Positions 16,846 through 24,921 of a stretch of DNA of 64,000 nt are shown in pieces (within the stretch, counting starts at the first letter, position 1; every line of letters starts with the position of its first letter). This DNA comes from Nocardiopsis flavescens. GTDB taxonomy: Bacteria > Actinomycetota > Actinomycetes > Streptosporangiales > Streptosporangiaceae. Where the stretch lies: assembly GCF_900141985.1 (NCBI RefSeq), contig NZ_FQZK01000023.1, positions 1 through 64,000 of the forward strand, written 5' to 3'. The position numbers and the translations under genes were made by a program. A model generated the notes under the pieces. The model did not search any database. It was not told the DNA's origin and worked only from the letters and a program-made list of their open reading frames with translations.

Positions 16846-19800
16846 GTGGACGAACGGTCCCCCCGGCAGCCGGATTCCTCCGGACCGCCCGAGGAGTCGG
16901 GCGATACCCCGACCCGGGATGTGCGCCCGGCGAACCCCTACCGGATCCCGCAGCGGTCCCCTGCCCCGGAGGGCTCCGAGGCCGACGGCGCCTCCGGCCG
17001 TCCCGACGCCTGGGACACCCCGTACCCGGCCGCGCAGGGGCCCACCGGCGAGTGGAGCACGCTGCGCGCCGACGAGACCCCTCCTACGGACACCTGGAAG
17101 GACTGGGAGACCCCGGAGCGGTCGGCCGAGGGAGCCGGCTCGGGCTGGTTCTCCGGCGAGGACCGCACCGGCGGCGCCCAGGACGCGGAACCCGCGGCCC
17201 AGGAGACCCCGAACCGGGCCGACGACGTGTGGAGCCGCCCGGCCCGGGAGCCCCGGGACGGCGGCGACGCGCAGCCGGCCGACGCCCCGTGGGGTGCCGG
17301 GGAGCCGGGCGGCTCCCGGGACGCCGCGGCCGACGCCTCGCGGTCGGCGGGCGGGTCAGACGACGCGAACCGGGACACCGGCGACGCCTACCGGGGTGCG
17401 CACAGCGGACCCCGGCAGGGCGCCTCCGCCTGGGACTCCACCGAGGACTCCTCCACCTGGGGCGCCGGAGGCCAGAGCGGCACCTGGGGAGAGCAGTCCC
17501 GCGGAGCGCACGAGGGCACCGATTCCGGGACCGCCTGGAACACCGGCGACCAGAGTCCCGGCGGTACGGACGACACCCCTTGGAGCGCGCACAGCGGACC
17601 CCAGCACAGCGCCTCCGCCTGGGACTCCACCGACGACTCCCCCACCTGGGAGAACAGCGATCGGGATGCCATCCGGGGGGACGCGAACAGCGGTGCCCGG
17701 GCGGGCGCCTCCGCCTGGGGCGAGTCCTCCGGCGGCACCTCCGGCACCGCCTCGTGGAGCGACGGCGGCCAGGGCTCCTCCTGGAGCGCCGACGACGGCG
17801 CGCGCCCGTCCGGCGTGGACGATGCCCCCTCCTGGGGCACCGAGGACCGGGGTACCGCCTGGGGCGAGCAGTCCCCCGGAGCGCACGAGGGCACCGGCTC
17901 CGGTGCCGCCTGGGACACCGGCGCACAGAACCCCGGCGGTACGGACGACACCCCCTGGAGCGCGCACAGCGGACCCCAGCGCAGCGCCTCCGCCTGGGAC
18001 TCCACCGAGGACTCCCCCTCCTGGGGCACCGGGGGCCAGAGCGACACCTGGGGCGAACAGCCCCACGGAGCACACGAGGGCACCGATTCCGGGACCGCAT
18101 GGAGCACCGGCGAACAGGACCGGCCCTGGGGGGACACCGCGAGCGTCCCGCAGCCGAGCGGCACCTCCTGGGACGAACAGCCCCGCACCGACGACTCCTG
18201 GAACACGCACAGCGGCCCGCAGACGAGCAGCGCCCGGAGTGAGGGGTCCGACGGCGAGGGCCGGGGCACCGGCGACCGCGAGGACTCCTGGGGCGGCCGG
18301 ACCGGCGAGACCCCCCACGGCCCCGACACCGACGGCGGTTCCCGAGCGGCGGGCACCGGCCCCCGCCCGGTCGGCGCGGACGACTCCCCCTCCTGGGGCA
18401 CCGGAGGCCAGAGCGACACCTGGGGCGAACAGCCCCATGGAGCACACGAGGGCACCGGCTCAGGTGCCGCCTGGAACACCGGCGAACGGGACCGGCCCTG
18501 GGGCGACACCGCGAGCGGCACCTCCTGGGGCGAACAGCCCCCCGCCGACGACTCCTGGAACACGCACAGCGGCCCGCAGGCGACCGCGGGCTGGGGCGAA
18601 CAGCCCGGCGGTACCGGCGACGGCTGGGACGCGCAGCCCCGCGGAGCGCACCAGGGCCCCGGCGTGGACGGCGACGACCGGGACCCGTACGGCGACGATC
18701 CCCACCGGCAGGCCGAGGCCTGGAACGCCTCGGGCGGTGCCGACGGGTACGGCGACGACCCCCGGGGAGACGGACGGCCCGGCGAGCCCGGGTACGGGGA
18801 CCGGTGGAGCGGCCCGCAGCAGGGTGCCGGTTCCGGCGGCGACGGCCGGGGCGGCCCCCCGCGGGACCCCGGCGGCACCGGCGACGGCTGGGACGACTGG
18901 GACGGGGAACGGCCCGACGGGGAGCACGACGGGGGCGCGGCCCCACGGGGCGAGAACTTCGAGTACCTCTACAACGGCGGCGACCCCGCGGCACAGCCGC
19001 CGGGTGAGCCGGAGCGGCCCCGGCGCAAGTCCCGGCGCGGGCTGGTCATCGGCCTCGTGTCCGCGGTGGTGGTGCTGGCCCTGGTCGGCGGCGCCGCCTC
19101 CTGGTACGTGCTGACCCTGCCGCAGCCGGAGGAGGCGACCGCCGAGTACGAGGCCGCCTGGGAGGCCCAGGAGTACGACCGCCTGGCCGCCGTCACCACC
19201 GGCGGCGACCCCGCCGAGGTCATCGGCGGCATCGCCGACGGGATCGGGGTGGAGAGCTTCGACGTCACCGTCGGGGAGCCGGTCGTCGACGGCGGCGCCG
19301 GCACCGCCTCCTACGAGGTGGCCGTCGGCCTGTCCAACGCGGGCGACTGGGGCTGGGAGGGCGAACTCCCCCTGGTCCGACAGGACGGGGAGTGGCTGGT
19401 GGACTTCTCCCCCGAGGTGGCCTTCCCCGGCCTGGCCGAGGGCGAGAGCCTGGCGCGCACCGCGGTGTGGGGCGAGCGGGGACGGATCCTCGCCGCGGAC
19501 GGCACCCGACTGGACACCCCGGACATCTCCGGCTCGCTCCAGATGCTCGTCGGCGGGATGGGCGAGGCGACCGAGGAGGACGTCGAGCGCCTGGGCCCGG
19601 CCTACCGGATCGGCGACAACGTCGGCACCAGCGGGCTCCTGAGCACCTACGAGGCGCGGCTGGCCGGACAGGCCGCCACCACCATCCTCAAGGTGGAGGC
19701 CGGCACCGACGTCGACTCCGTGGAGGTGACCGACGAGAACACGGTCGTCAGCCTGGACGGCGCACCCGGTGAGGACGTCGTCACCAGCATCGACATGGGG

Positions 19801-20676
19801 GTGCAGAACGCGGCCGCCAACGCCATCATCGACTCCTCCGACCCGGCGGGCATGGTGGCGATCCGCCCGTCCACCGGCGAGATCCTGGCGGCGGTCAACG
19901 TCCCCGGCGGCTTCAACCGCGCCTTCGAGGGCCGCTACCCGCCGGGGTCGACGTTCAAGGTCGTCTCCTACAACGCCCTCCTGGACGGGGGCATGTCCCT
20001 GGACAGCCCGTTCGAGTGCCCCAAGGAGTACAACCCGGGCGGCTGGGAGTTCACCAACGCGGGCGGCGCCGAGTACGGGTCGCAGACGATGACCGAGGCG
20101 TTCGCGACCTCCTGCAACACCGCGCTGGTGCAGGCGGCCGTCGACAACATCGACGCGAACACGCTGCTGGCCAGCGCCGAGCTGTTCGGGATGAACGCCG
20201 CCCTCAGCATCGGCGTCCCGACGTTCGAGCCGGTCTACCCGCTCTCCGAGGGCGCCGTCATGCTGGGCGCCCAGGCCATCGGCCAGGGCCAGGTCGAGAC
20301 CTCGCCGCTGCACATGGCCACGGTCCCGGCGGCGGTCGCGGACGGCAACTGGCGGGCCCCGCAGCTGGTGACCGAGCCCGTCGCGGAGGACCTGCCCGAG
20401 CCCCGCCCCATCCCCAACGCGGAGGCCCTGCGCACGATGATGCGCGCGGTCATCACCGAGGGGACCGCCGAGGACCTGCCCTTCCAGGGCGAGGTGTACG
20501 GCAAGACGGGCACGGCCGAGTTCGGCACGGCCGAGGGCGAGGACGAGGAGCTGCCCAGCCACGCGTGGATGGTCGGCTTCAAGGGCGACGTGGCGTTCGC
20601 CGTGGTGGTGGAGGGCGGCGGGGGCGGTTCGTCCGTCGCCGGCCCGATCGCCGCGGACTTCACGAACGCGCTGTGA
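16846..20676 (+). CDS. Class B penicillin-binding protein with giant repetitive cytoplasmic domain
   Basis: 1,276 residues, roughly twice the usual size. Residues 1-725 are a disordered Gly/Ser/Asp/Thr/Trp-rich region with imperfect repeats (listed separately). One transmembrane helix follows at about 731-758. The extracellular part has an NTF2-like MecA_N-type domain (about 765-860), a dimerisation-like region and a transpeptidase domain with the three active motifs: S1035-T-F-K1038 (PPGSTFKV), S1089-C-N1091 and K1220-T-G (YGKTGTAEF). It cross-links peptidoglycan; the NTF2-like domain resembles that of MecA/PbpA-type enzymes. The GTG at 16846 has gaagga nine bases upstream. Terminators follow directly. 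Confidence 0.85.
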   Translation: MDERSPRQPDSSGPPEESGDTPTRDVRPANPYRIPQRSPAPEGSEADGASGRPDAWDTPYPAAQGPTGEWSTLRADETPPTDTWKDWETPERSAEGAGSGWFSGEDRTGGAQDAEPAAQETPNRADDVWSRPAREPRDGGDAQPADAPWGAGEPGGSRDAAADASRSAGGSDDANRDTGDAYRGAHSGPRQGASAWDSTEDSSTWGAGGQSGTWGEQSRGAHEGTDSGTAWNTGDQSPGGTDDTPWSAHSGPQHSASAWDSTDDSPTWENSDRDAIRGDANSGARAGASAWGESSGGTSGTASWSDGGQGSSWSADDGARPSGVDDAPSWGTEDRGTAWGEQSPGAHEGTGSGAAWDTGAQNPGGTDDTPWSAHSGPQRSASAWDSTEDSPSWGTGGQSDTWGEQPHGAHEGTDSGTAWSTGEQDRPWGDTASVPQPSGTSWDEQPRTDDSWNTHSGPQTSSARSEGSDGEGRGTGDREDSWGGRTGETPHGPDTDGGSRAAGTGPRPVGADDSPSWGTGGQSDTWGEQPHGAHEGTGSGAAWNTGERDRPWGDTASGTSWGEQPPADDSWNTHSGPQATAGWGEQPGGTGDGWDAQPRGAHQGPGVDGDDRDPYGDDPHRQAEAWNASGGADGYGDDPRGDGRPGEPGYGDRWSGPQQGAGSGGDGRGGPPRDPGGTGDGWDDWDGERPDGEHDGGAAPRGENFEYLYNGGDPAAQPPGEPERPRRKSRRGLVIGLVSAVVVLALVGGAASWYVLTLPQPEEATAEYEAAWEAQEYDRLAAVTTGGDPAEVIGGIADGIGVESFDVTVGEPVVDGGAGTASYEVAVGLSNAGDWGWEGELPLVRQDGEWLVDFSPEVAFPGLAEGESLARTAVWGERGRILAADGTRLDTPDISGSLQMLVGGMGEATEEDVERLGPAYRIGDNVGTSGLLSTYEARLAGQAATTILKVEAGTDVDSVEVTDENTVVSLDGAPGEDVVTSIDMGVQNAAANAIIDSSDPAGMVAIRPSTGEILAAVNVPGGFNRAFEGRYPPGSTFKVVSYNALLDGGMSLDSPFECPKEYNPGGWEFTNAGGAEYGSQTMTEAFATSCNTALVQAAVDNIDANTLLASAELFGMNAALSIGVPTFEPVYPLSEGAVMLGAQAIGQGQVETSPLHMATVPAAVADGNWRAPQLVTEPVAEDLPEPRPIPNAEALRTMMRAVITEGTAEDLPFQGEVYGKTGTAEFGTAEGEDEELPSHAWMVGFKGDVAFAVVVEGGGGGSSVAGPIAADFTNAL
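17398..18640 (+). repeat. In-frame imperfect repeats in the PBP cytoplasmic region
   Basis: Units starting with (A/T)HSGPQ begin at 17398, 17587, 17962, 18205 and 18562, spaced 63, 125, 81 and 119 codons apart. Within them the peptide patterns SASAWDSTEDSP, SWGTGGQSDTWGEQ, GAHEGTGSGAAW and TDDTPWSAHSGP recur. Trp occurs every 8-12 residues, very unusual for a disordered region. Irregular spacing with near-identical nucleotide blocks suggests recent duplication and deletion by recombination. Confidence 0.8.
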
Positions 20677-20681
20677 CCCGC

Positions 20682-20759
20682 GGCGGCGGGCGGCTCCGGC
20701 CGCCCGCCGCCCGGCATCCGGGGCGCGCGACTCCCTCCGCGGAGGGGGTCGCGCGCCCC
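20682..20759 (+). terminator. Two consecutive strong hairpins after the PBP gene
   Basis: First stem 20682-20694 with 20699-20711 (13 perfect GC pairs); second stem 20720-20759 (near-perfect 20-bp arms, GGGGCGCGCGACTCCC... and complement). They begin six bases after the stop codon. The remaining ~350 bases to the DUF3040 gene hold only GC-rich sequence with no recognisable feature. Confidence 0.75.
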
Positions 20760-21111
20760 GCGTGTTCCGGGTCCCCGCCCTGCCGGGCCGCTCGGAACCC
20801 GCACCGGTTCCCGGGTCGCCGGCCCGCGGGACGCGGGCCCCGTCCGGAACGGGCGCGGTCCACGAGTCCGTGCGCCGGGGCACGGCGGAGCGGACACGGT
20901 GGAGCGGACACGCGGGATCAGCCCCCGAAACGGAGAGATGCCGCCGGGCCCGCGCACCGGTAGACCGGCGGCGCCGGGACCGCGATCCGACGTACGGCCC
21001 CCGCCCCCGCCGCCCGGGAGGGCGGACACGGCGAAGCCTCCGCGGAGCCTTCCGCGGAGGGGCCCGGCGGCGCGGGCGGCCCGCTCCGGTCCGGCCCGGA
21101 GCGGACGCGCC

Positions 21112-21390
21112 CTACCCTTCGGCGGGCTGCGCGGTGGTCTGCGCCGGCGCCGCCGGTTCGGCGGGCTGGGAGGCTCCGGGCGTGAGGACGAACAGCAGGA
21201 CCAGGAGCGCGGCGGTGACCGCCGCGATCAGGCCGCAGGCCGCCCACGGCTTCCAGCCGCCCAGGCCGGGTTCGGCGGGTGCGTCGGGGTCCCCGAAGGA
21301 TTCCAGGCGTCCGGCGAGCTCCGGGTCCTCTTCGCTCAGCCGTTGCTCGATCTCCTCCAGGATCCGCCGTTCGTGTTCTCTCAGGGACAT
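21112..21390 (-). CDS. DUF3040 small membrane protein
   Basis: 92 residues. The N-terminus MSLREHERRILEEIEQRLSE followed by EDPELAGRLES is the DUF3040 signature, widespread in actinobacteria. One or two transmembrane segments follow (about 48-70), then an Ala/Pro-rich tail. Function unknown. Ribosome site ggagg upstream of the ATG. It stands alone between the PBP gene and the molybdate operon; the 176 bases behind it towards modC hold no gene. Confidence 0.88.
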   Translation of the reverse strand: MSLREHERRILEEIEQRLSEEDPELAGRLESFGDPDAPAEPGLGGWKPWAACGLIAAVTAALLVLLFVLTPGASQPAEPAAPAQTTAQPAEG

Positions 21391-21566
21391 GGCACCCTCC
21401 TTCAGCGGCCGGGGGAAGGACTACTGTCGCCACCGGGTGTCCTACAGTCTCCCCAGGGGAGCGGGAGGATATCCCGCCCCGCGCGGGATTTCCCGGCCTC
21501 CCGCGGACCCCGCAGGTCACCGCCGCGGACCGTCCCGGCATGCGGGACGACCGTCTCAGGGGTCGG

Positions 21567-22604
21567 TCACCCGGGGTAGCACTCGGCCTCCGCCGCCTTC
21601 ACCCCGGCCCACACGGAGTCCCCGCGCACCAGCCCCAGTTCGGCCAGCGCGGCGGGGCTGATGTCGGCGGCCAGGTCGAGCGGTCCGGTCAGGTGCACCC
21701 GCACCTGGTCGCCGAACCGCTCCACCCCGTCCACCTCCAGCTCCCACAGGTTGCGCGGGCTGCCGTCGGGGCGGCTCCGGTACAGGGCGACCGCCCGGGG
21801 CGGGAAGGCGACCAGCGCGGGCCCGCGGTGCGCCCGGTGCACCCGCACCACCGTTCCGCCGTCCAGGGCCACCACCGTGCCGTCGGCGGTGCCCCGGAAC
21901 AGGTTGAGGCCCACCAGCCGGGCCACGTAGGGGGTGCGGGGGCGGCGGGCCACCTCGGCGGGCGCGCCCTCCTGGACCACCCGGCCGCCCTCGACGACGG
22001 CGATGCGGTCGGCCAGCACCATCGCGTCCAGCGGGTCGTGGGTGACCAGGACGGCGGCGCCGTCGAACTCCTCCAGCAGGTGGCGCAGCCTGCCGCGGAC
22101 GTGGAGGCGGGTGCTGACGTCCAGGGCGGCCATGGGCTCGTCCAGCAGCAGCAGGCGCGGGCGCACCGCCAGGGCCCGGGCCAGCGCCACCCGCTGGGCC
22201 TGCCCCCCGGACAGGCCGCGGGGCCGGGAGCGGGCGTGGTCGGCCAGGTCCATGTGGTCGAGCAGCTCGGCGGCCCGGGCGCGCGCGTCCGCCTTGGACT
22301 CCCCCTGGCAGCGCGGCCCGAACGCGACGTTGTCCAGCGCGCTCATGTGCTGGAACAGCAGGTAGTCCTGGAAGACCATGCCGATGGGGCGGCGCTCCAC
22401 GGGTGTGCGGGTGTGGTCGCGGCCGTCCACCCGCACGTGGCCCCCGGTCAGCGGGAGCAGCCCGGCCAGGGCGCGCAGCGCCGAGGACTTTCCCGCGCCG
22501 TTGGGGCCCAGCAGGGCCAGCACCTCGCCGGCCGCCACGGACAGGGAGACGTCCAGCGCGAAGTCCCCGCGGTTCAGGCGCAGGTCGGCGGAGAGCACGC
22601 TCAT
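21567..22604 (-). CDS. modC: Molybdate ABC transporter ATP-binding protein
   Basis: 345 residues. Walker A is GPNGAGKSS, the Q-loop region VFQDYLLFQHMSALDNVAFG, the ABC signature LSGGQAQRVALARAL, Walker B LLLLDEPMAALD and the switch His VLVTHD. The C-terminal ~70 residues form a TOBE/Mop-like domain, as in ModC/PotA-type ATPases. It overlaps modB by four bases and is last in the operon regulator-modA-modB-modC. It energises molybdate (or tungstate) import. The family call rests on operon context as much as on the ATPase itself. Confidence 0.92.
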   Translation of the reverse strand: MSVLSADLRLNRGDFALDVSLSVAAGEVLALLGPNGAGKSSALRALAGLLPLTGGHVRVDGRDHTRTPVERRPIGMVFQDYLLFQHMSALDNVAFGPRCQGESKADARARAAELLDHMDLADHARSRPRGLSGGQAQRVALARALAVRPRLLLLDEPMAALDVSTRLHVRGRLRHLLEEFDGAAVLVTHDPLDAMVLADRIAVVEGGRVVQEGAPAEVARRPRTPYVARLVGLNLFRGTADGTVVALDGGTVVRVHRAHRGPALVAFPPRAVALYRSRPDGSPRNLWELEVDGVERFGDQVRVHLTGPLDLAADISPAALAELGLVRGDSVWAGVKAAEAECYPG

Positions 22605-23425
22605 GCCGTGTTCACCCACCTCTCGCGCAGGGTGGCCAGCACGGCCAGGGACACCAGGAGCAGGACCAGGCTGAGCACGATCGCCGCCTCGGGGTCGCGC
22701 TGCATCGCCATGTAGACGGCCAGCGGCATGGTCTGGGTGGTGCCGGGGAAGTTCCCGGCGAAGGTGATGGTGGCGCCGAACTCGCCGAGGGCGCGGGCCC
22801 AGCACAGGATCGCGCCGGCACCGATTCCGGGGAGCACCATGGGCAGGGTGACGCGGGTGAACACGGTGACCCGGCCGGCGCCGAGCGTGGCCGCGGCCTC
22901 CTCGTAGCGGCGGTCGGCGCCGCGCAGGGCGCCCTCCACGCTGATCACCAGGAACGGCATGGCCACGAACACCTGGGCCAGGACGACCGCCGCCGAGGTG
23001 AAGGGGATGGTGATCCCGAACCACGCGTCCAGGTACCGCCCGAGCAGGCCGTTGCGGCCCAGCACCAGCAGGAGGGCGACACCGCCGACGACGGGCGGGA
23101 TGACCAGGGGCACGGTGACCAGGGCGCGCACCAGCCGTCGGCCGGGGAACTCGGTGCGGGCCAGCAGCCAGGCGAGCGGGACGCCGAGCACCAGGCACAG
23201 GGCGGTGGCGACGGTGGCGGTCGACAGCGACAGCCACAGGGCGGCCAGCACCTCGGGTTCGGTGACCCTGCCGCCCATGTCCGCCCAGGGGGCGCGCACC
23301 ACCAGTCCCAGCAGGGGCAGGACGAGGAAGGCGACGCCCGCCAGGGCGGGCAGGACGAGCGGCCAGGGCGGGCGGCCGGAGCGGGCCCGCAGGGCGGGCC
23401 CGCTCCGTCGTGGACTGCGGGTCAC
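22601..23425 (-). CDS. modB: Molybdate ABC transporter permease
   Basis: 274 residues with about six transmembrane segments, including LVRALVTVPLVIPPVVGGVALL and FTSAAVVLAQVFVAMPFL. The cytoplasmic EAA loop reads EEAAATLGAGRVTVFTRVTLPM, and ARALGEFGATITFAGN is a typical ModB/CysT signature. The GTG at 23425 overlaps the modA stop and its own stop overlaps modC, so the three are translationally coupled. It forms the membrane channel with ModC. Confidence 0.93.
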   Translation of the reverse strand: MTRSPRRSGPALRARSGRPPWPLVLPALAGVAFLVLPLLGLVVRAPWADMGGRVTEPEVLAALWLSLSTATVATALCLVLGVPLAWLLARTEFPGRRLVRALVTVPLVIPPVVGGVALLLVLGRNGLLGRYLDAWFGITIPFTSAAVVLAQVFVAMPFLVISVEGALRGADRRYEEAAATLGAGRVTVFTRVTLPMVLPGIGAGAILCWARALGEFGATITFAGNFPGTTQTMPLAVYMAMQRDPEAAIVLSLVLLLVSLAVLATLRERWVNTA

Positions 23426-24240
23426 GGGGTGCCGAACCCCGCCCCGGCGAGGGCCTCGGCACCGGTCCCGGACAGCACGAAGTCGATCCAGGCCTCGGCC
23501 GGGTCGGGCGCGGGCGCGTTGGCCAGCAGCGCGATCGGGTAGTCGTTGACGGCCTCGTCGGCCTCGGGGAAGGCGATGCCGGTGACGGCCTCCCCGGCGG
23601 CGATCACGTCGGTCTCGTAGACGAGCCCGGCATCGACCTCGCCCAGTTCGACCTTGGTGAGGACGGCGCGGACGTCCTCCTCGTAGGTGACGGGCGTGAT
23701 GTCGAGGCCGGCGGCGTCCAGCGCGGTGACGGTGGCCGCGCCGCAGGGGACCTCCTCGGCGCAGAACGCGACGGCGGTGTCCTCGCCGGCGAGGTCGCCG
23801 AGGTCTTCGATCCCGGCGGGGTTGTCGGCGGGCACGGCGATCCGGAGGGTGTTGGTGGCGAAGACGGCGCCGTTCGCACCGTGCTCGCCGGCCCACTCCG
23901 GCGCCAGTCCCTCGCCCTCCACGACCTGGTCCATGGTGGAGGTGTTGGCGGCGGCGAACACGTCGGCGGGGGCGCCGGAGTTGATCTGGGCGGCCAGCTC
24001 GCTGCTGCCCGCGAAGTTGAAGACGACCTCCACGCCGGGGTTGGCCGCCTCGAACTCCCGCGCGAGGTCCTCGAAGACGTCGGTGAGCGAGGCGGCGGCG
24101 AAGACCGTCAGCTCGCCGGTGGGCCCCTCGGACCCGGTCTCCCCGGCCGTTCCGGGGCCGGCGTCCGGGGCCGAGCAGGCGGTGAGGGCCAGCGCCGCGG
24201 CGGCCAGGGCGGGGATGAGCCGGGAGGGGGCGTCACGCAT
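23422..24240 (-). CDS. modA: Molybdate-binding lipoprotein
   Basis: 272 residues. A lipoprotein signal peptide ends in LALTAC with the lipidated Cys at 22. The mature domain has ModA motifs: LTVFAAASLTDVFEDLA, VVFNFAGSSELAAQI (oxyanion-binding Ser residues) and GAPADVFAAANTSTMD. It captures molybdate or tungstate outside the membrane for ModBC. The ATG overlaps the end of the upstream regulator by eight bases. Confidence 0.95.
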   Translation of the reverse strand: MRDAPSRLIPALAAAALALTACSAPDAGPGTAGETGSEGPTGELTVFAAASLTDVFEDLAREFEAANPGVEVVFNFAGSSELAAQINSGAPADVFAAANTSTMDQVVEGEGLAPEWAGEHGANGAVFATNTLRIAVPADNPAGIEDLGDLAGEDTAVAFCAEEVPCGAATVTALDAAGLDITPVTYEEDVRAVLTKVELGEVDAGLVYETDVIAAGEAVTGIAFPEADEAVNDYPIALLANAPAPDPAEAWIDFVLSGTGAEALAGAGFGTP

Positions 24241-24634
24241 GGTGTTCTCCGGTCGTTTCGATGATCACGTTCGTGGACTTGACCACGGCGGTGGCGAGGG
24301 TGCCCACCTCCAGGCCGAGTTCGTCGGCGGCCTCGCGGCTCATCAGCGAGACGACGCGGTGCGGTCCCGCCTGGATCTCGACCTGGGCCATGACGGTGTC
24401 CCGGACGATCGCGGTGACCAGCCCCCGGAAGCGGTTGCGCGCGGAGGAGCGGTGGCGGTCGGGGTCCTGGTGGGACACGTCGCGCAGGAAGGCGGCCAGG
24501 TCGGCGCCGTCGAGGGTGCGGCGGCCGGAGGCGTCGCGGGTCGCGCCGAGGCGCCCGGCGTCGACCCAGCGGCGCACGGTGTCGGCGCTGACGCCGAGGA
24601 GTTCGGCGGCCTCGCTGATCTGGAAGGTGGGCAT
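24233..24634 (-). CDS. Molybdenum-responsive regulator: MerR-type HTH fused to a Mop domain
   Basis: 133 residues. Residues 1-55 are a MerR/excisionase-type helix-turn-helix (ISEAAELLGVSADTVRRWVD). Residues 65-130 are a Mop/TOBE molybdate-binding domain (SARNRFRGLVTAIVRD, VVSLMSREAADELGL, VVKSTNVIIET). It is a compact analogue of ModE but with a different DNA-binding head. First gene of the molybdate operon; its promoter carries a perfect 18-bp palindrome, so autoregulation in response to molybdate is likely. TAGATT six bases before the ATG suggests a leaderless transcript. Confidence 0.88.
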   Translation of the reverse strand: MPTFQISEAAELLGVSADTVRRWVDAGRLGATRDASGRRTLDGADLAAFLRDVSHQDPDRHRSSARNRFRGLVTAIVRDTVMAQVEIQAGPHRVVSLMSREAADELGLEVGTLATAVVKSTNVIIETTGEHHA

Positions 24635-24640
24635 GGGACG

Positions 24641-24665
24641 AATCTACCCCTCGCAGTTGCGAGGG
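24641..24665 (-). promoter_or_regulatory. Promoter and perfect palindromic operator of the molybdate operon
   Basis: A TAGATT -10 box (24641-24646 on the minus strand) lies six bases upstream of the regulator ATG. Immediately before it is CCCTCGCA-GT-TGCGAGGG (24648-24665 as read on the plus strand), a perfect inverted repeat overlapping the spacer of the promoter, the classic position for a repressor site. The encoded MerR-Mop protein is the obvious candidate to bind it. Confidence 0.7.
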
Positions 24666-24921
24666 TGTTAGGGCCCCTGGGTTGGCGGATCACAGCTTTT
24701 TCTCGCCCCAAAGGCCGCATGTGTCAGATGAACGTCCCAACGGGGGCGCCGGGGAGGCGGCTCACCCGGGCCAGGCCGCGAGCAGGGCGACCAGCAGGAG
24801 CCCGTCGAACAGCACGGACAGGAACACCGCCGGGGACCGGCCCGCGCCCCTGCGCTGCTCGCCGGCTCGGGCCGGTGGAGCGGCTCGGCGGCGACCGGGC
24901 GGGGGCCGCGGCCGGTACCGG

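Noticed and set aside
24762..24921. Possible tiny membrane peptide behind the GHL10 gene
   Set aside because: A hydrophobic stretch (VFLSVLFDGLLLVALLAAW) is open, but only about 23 codons follow the nearest start and no ribosome site is evident.
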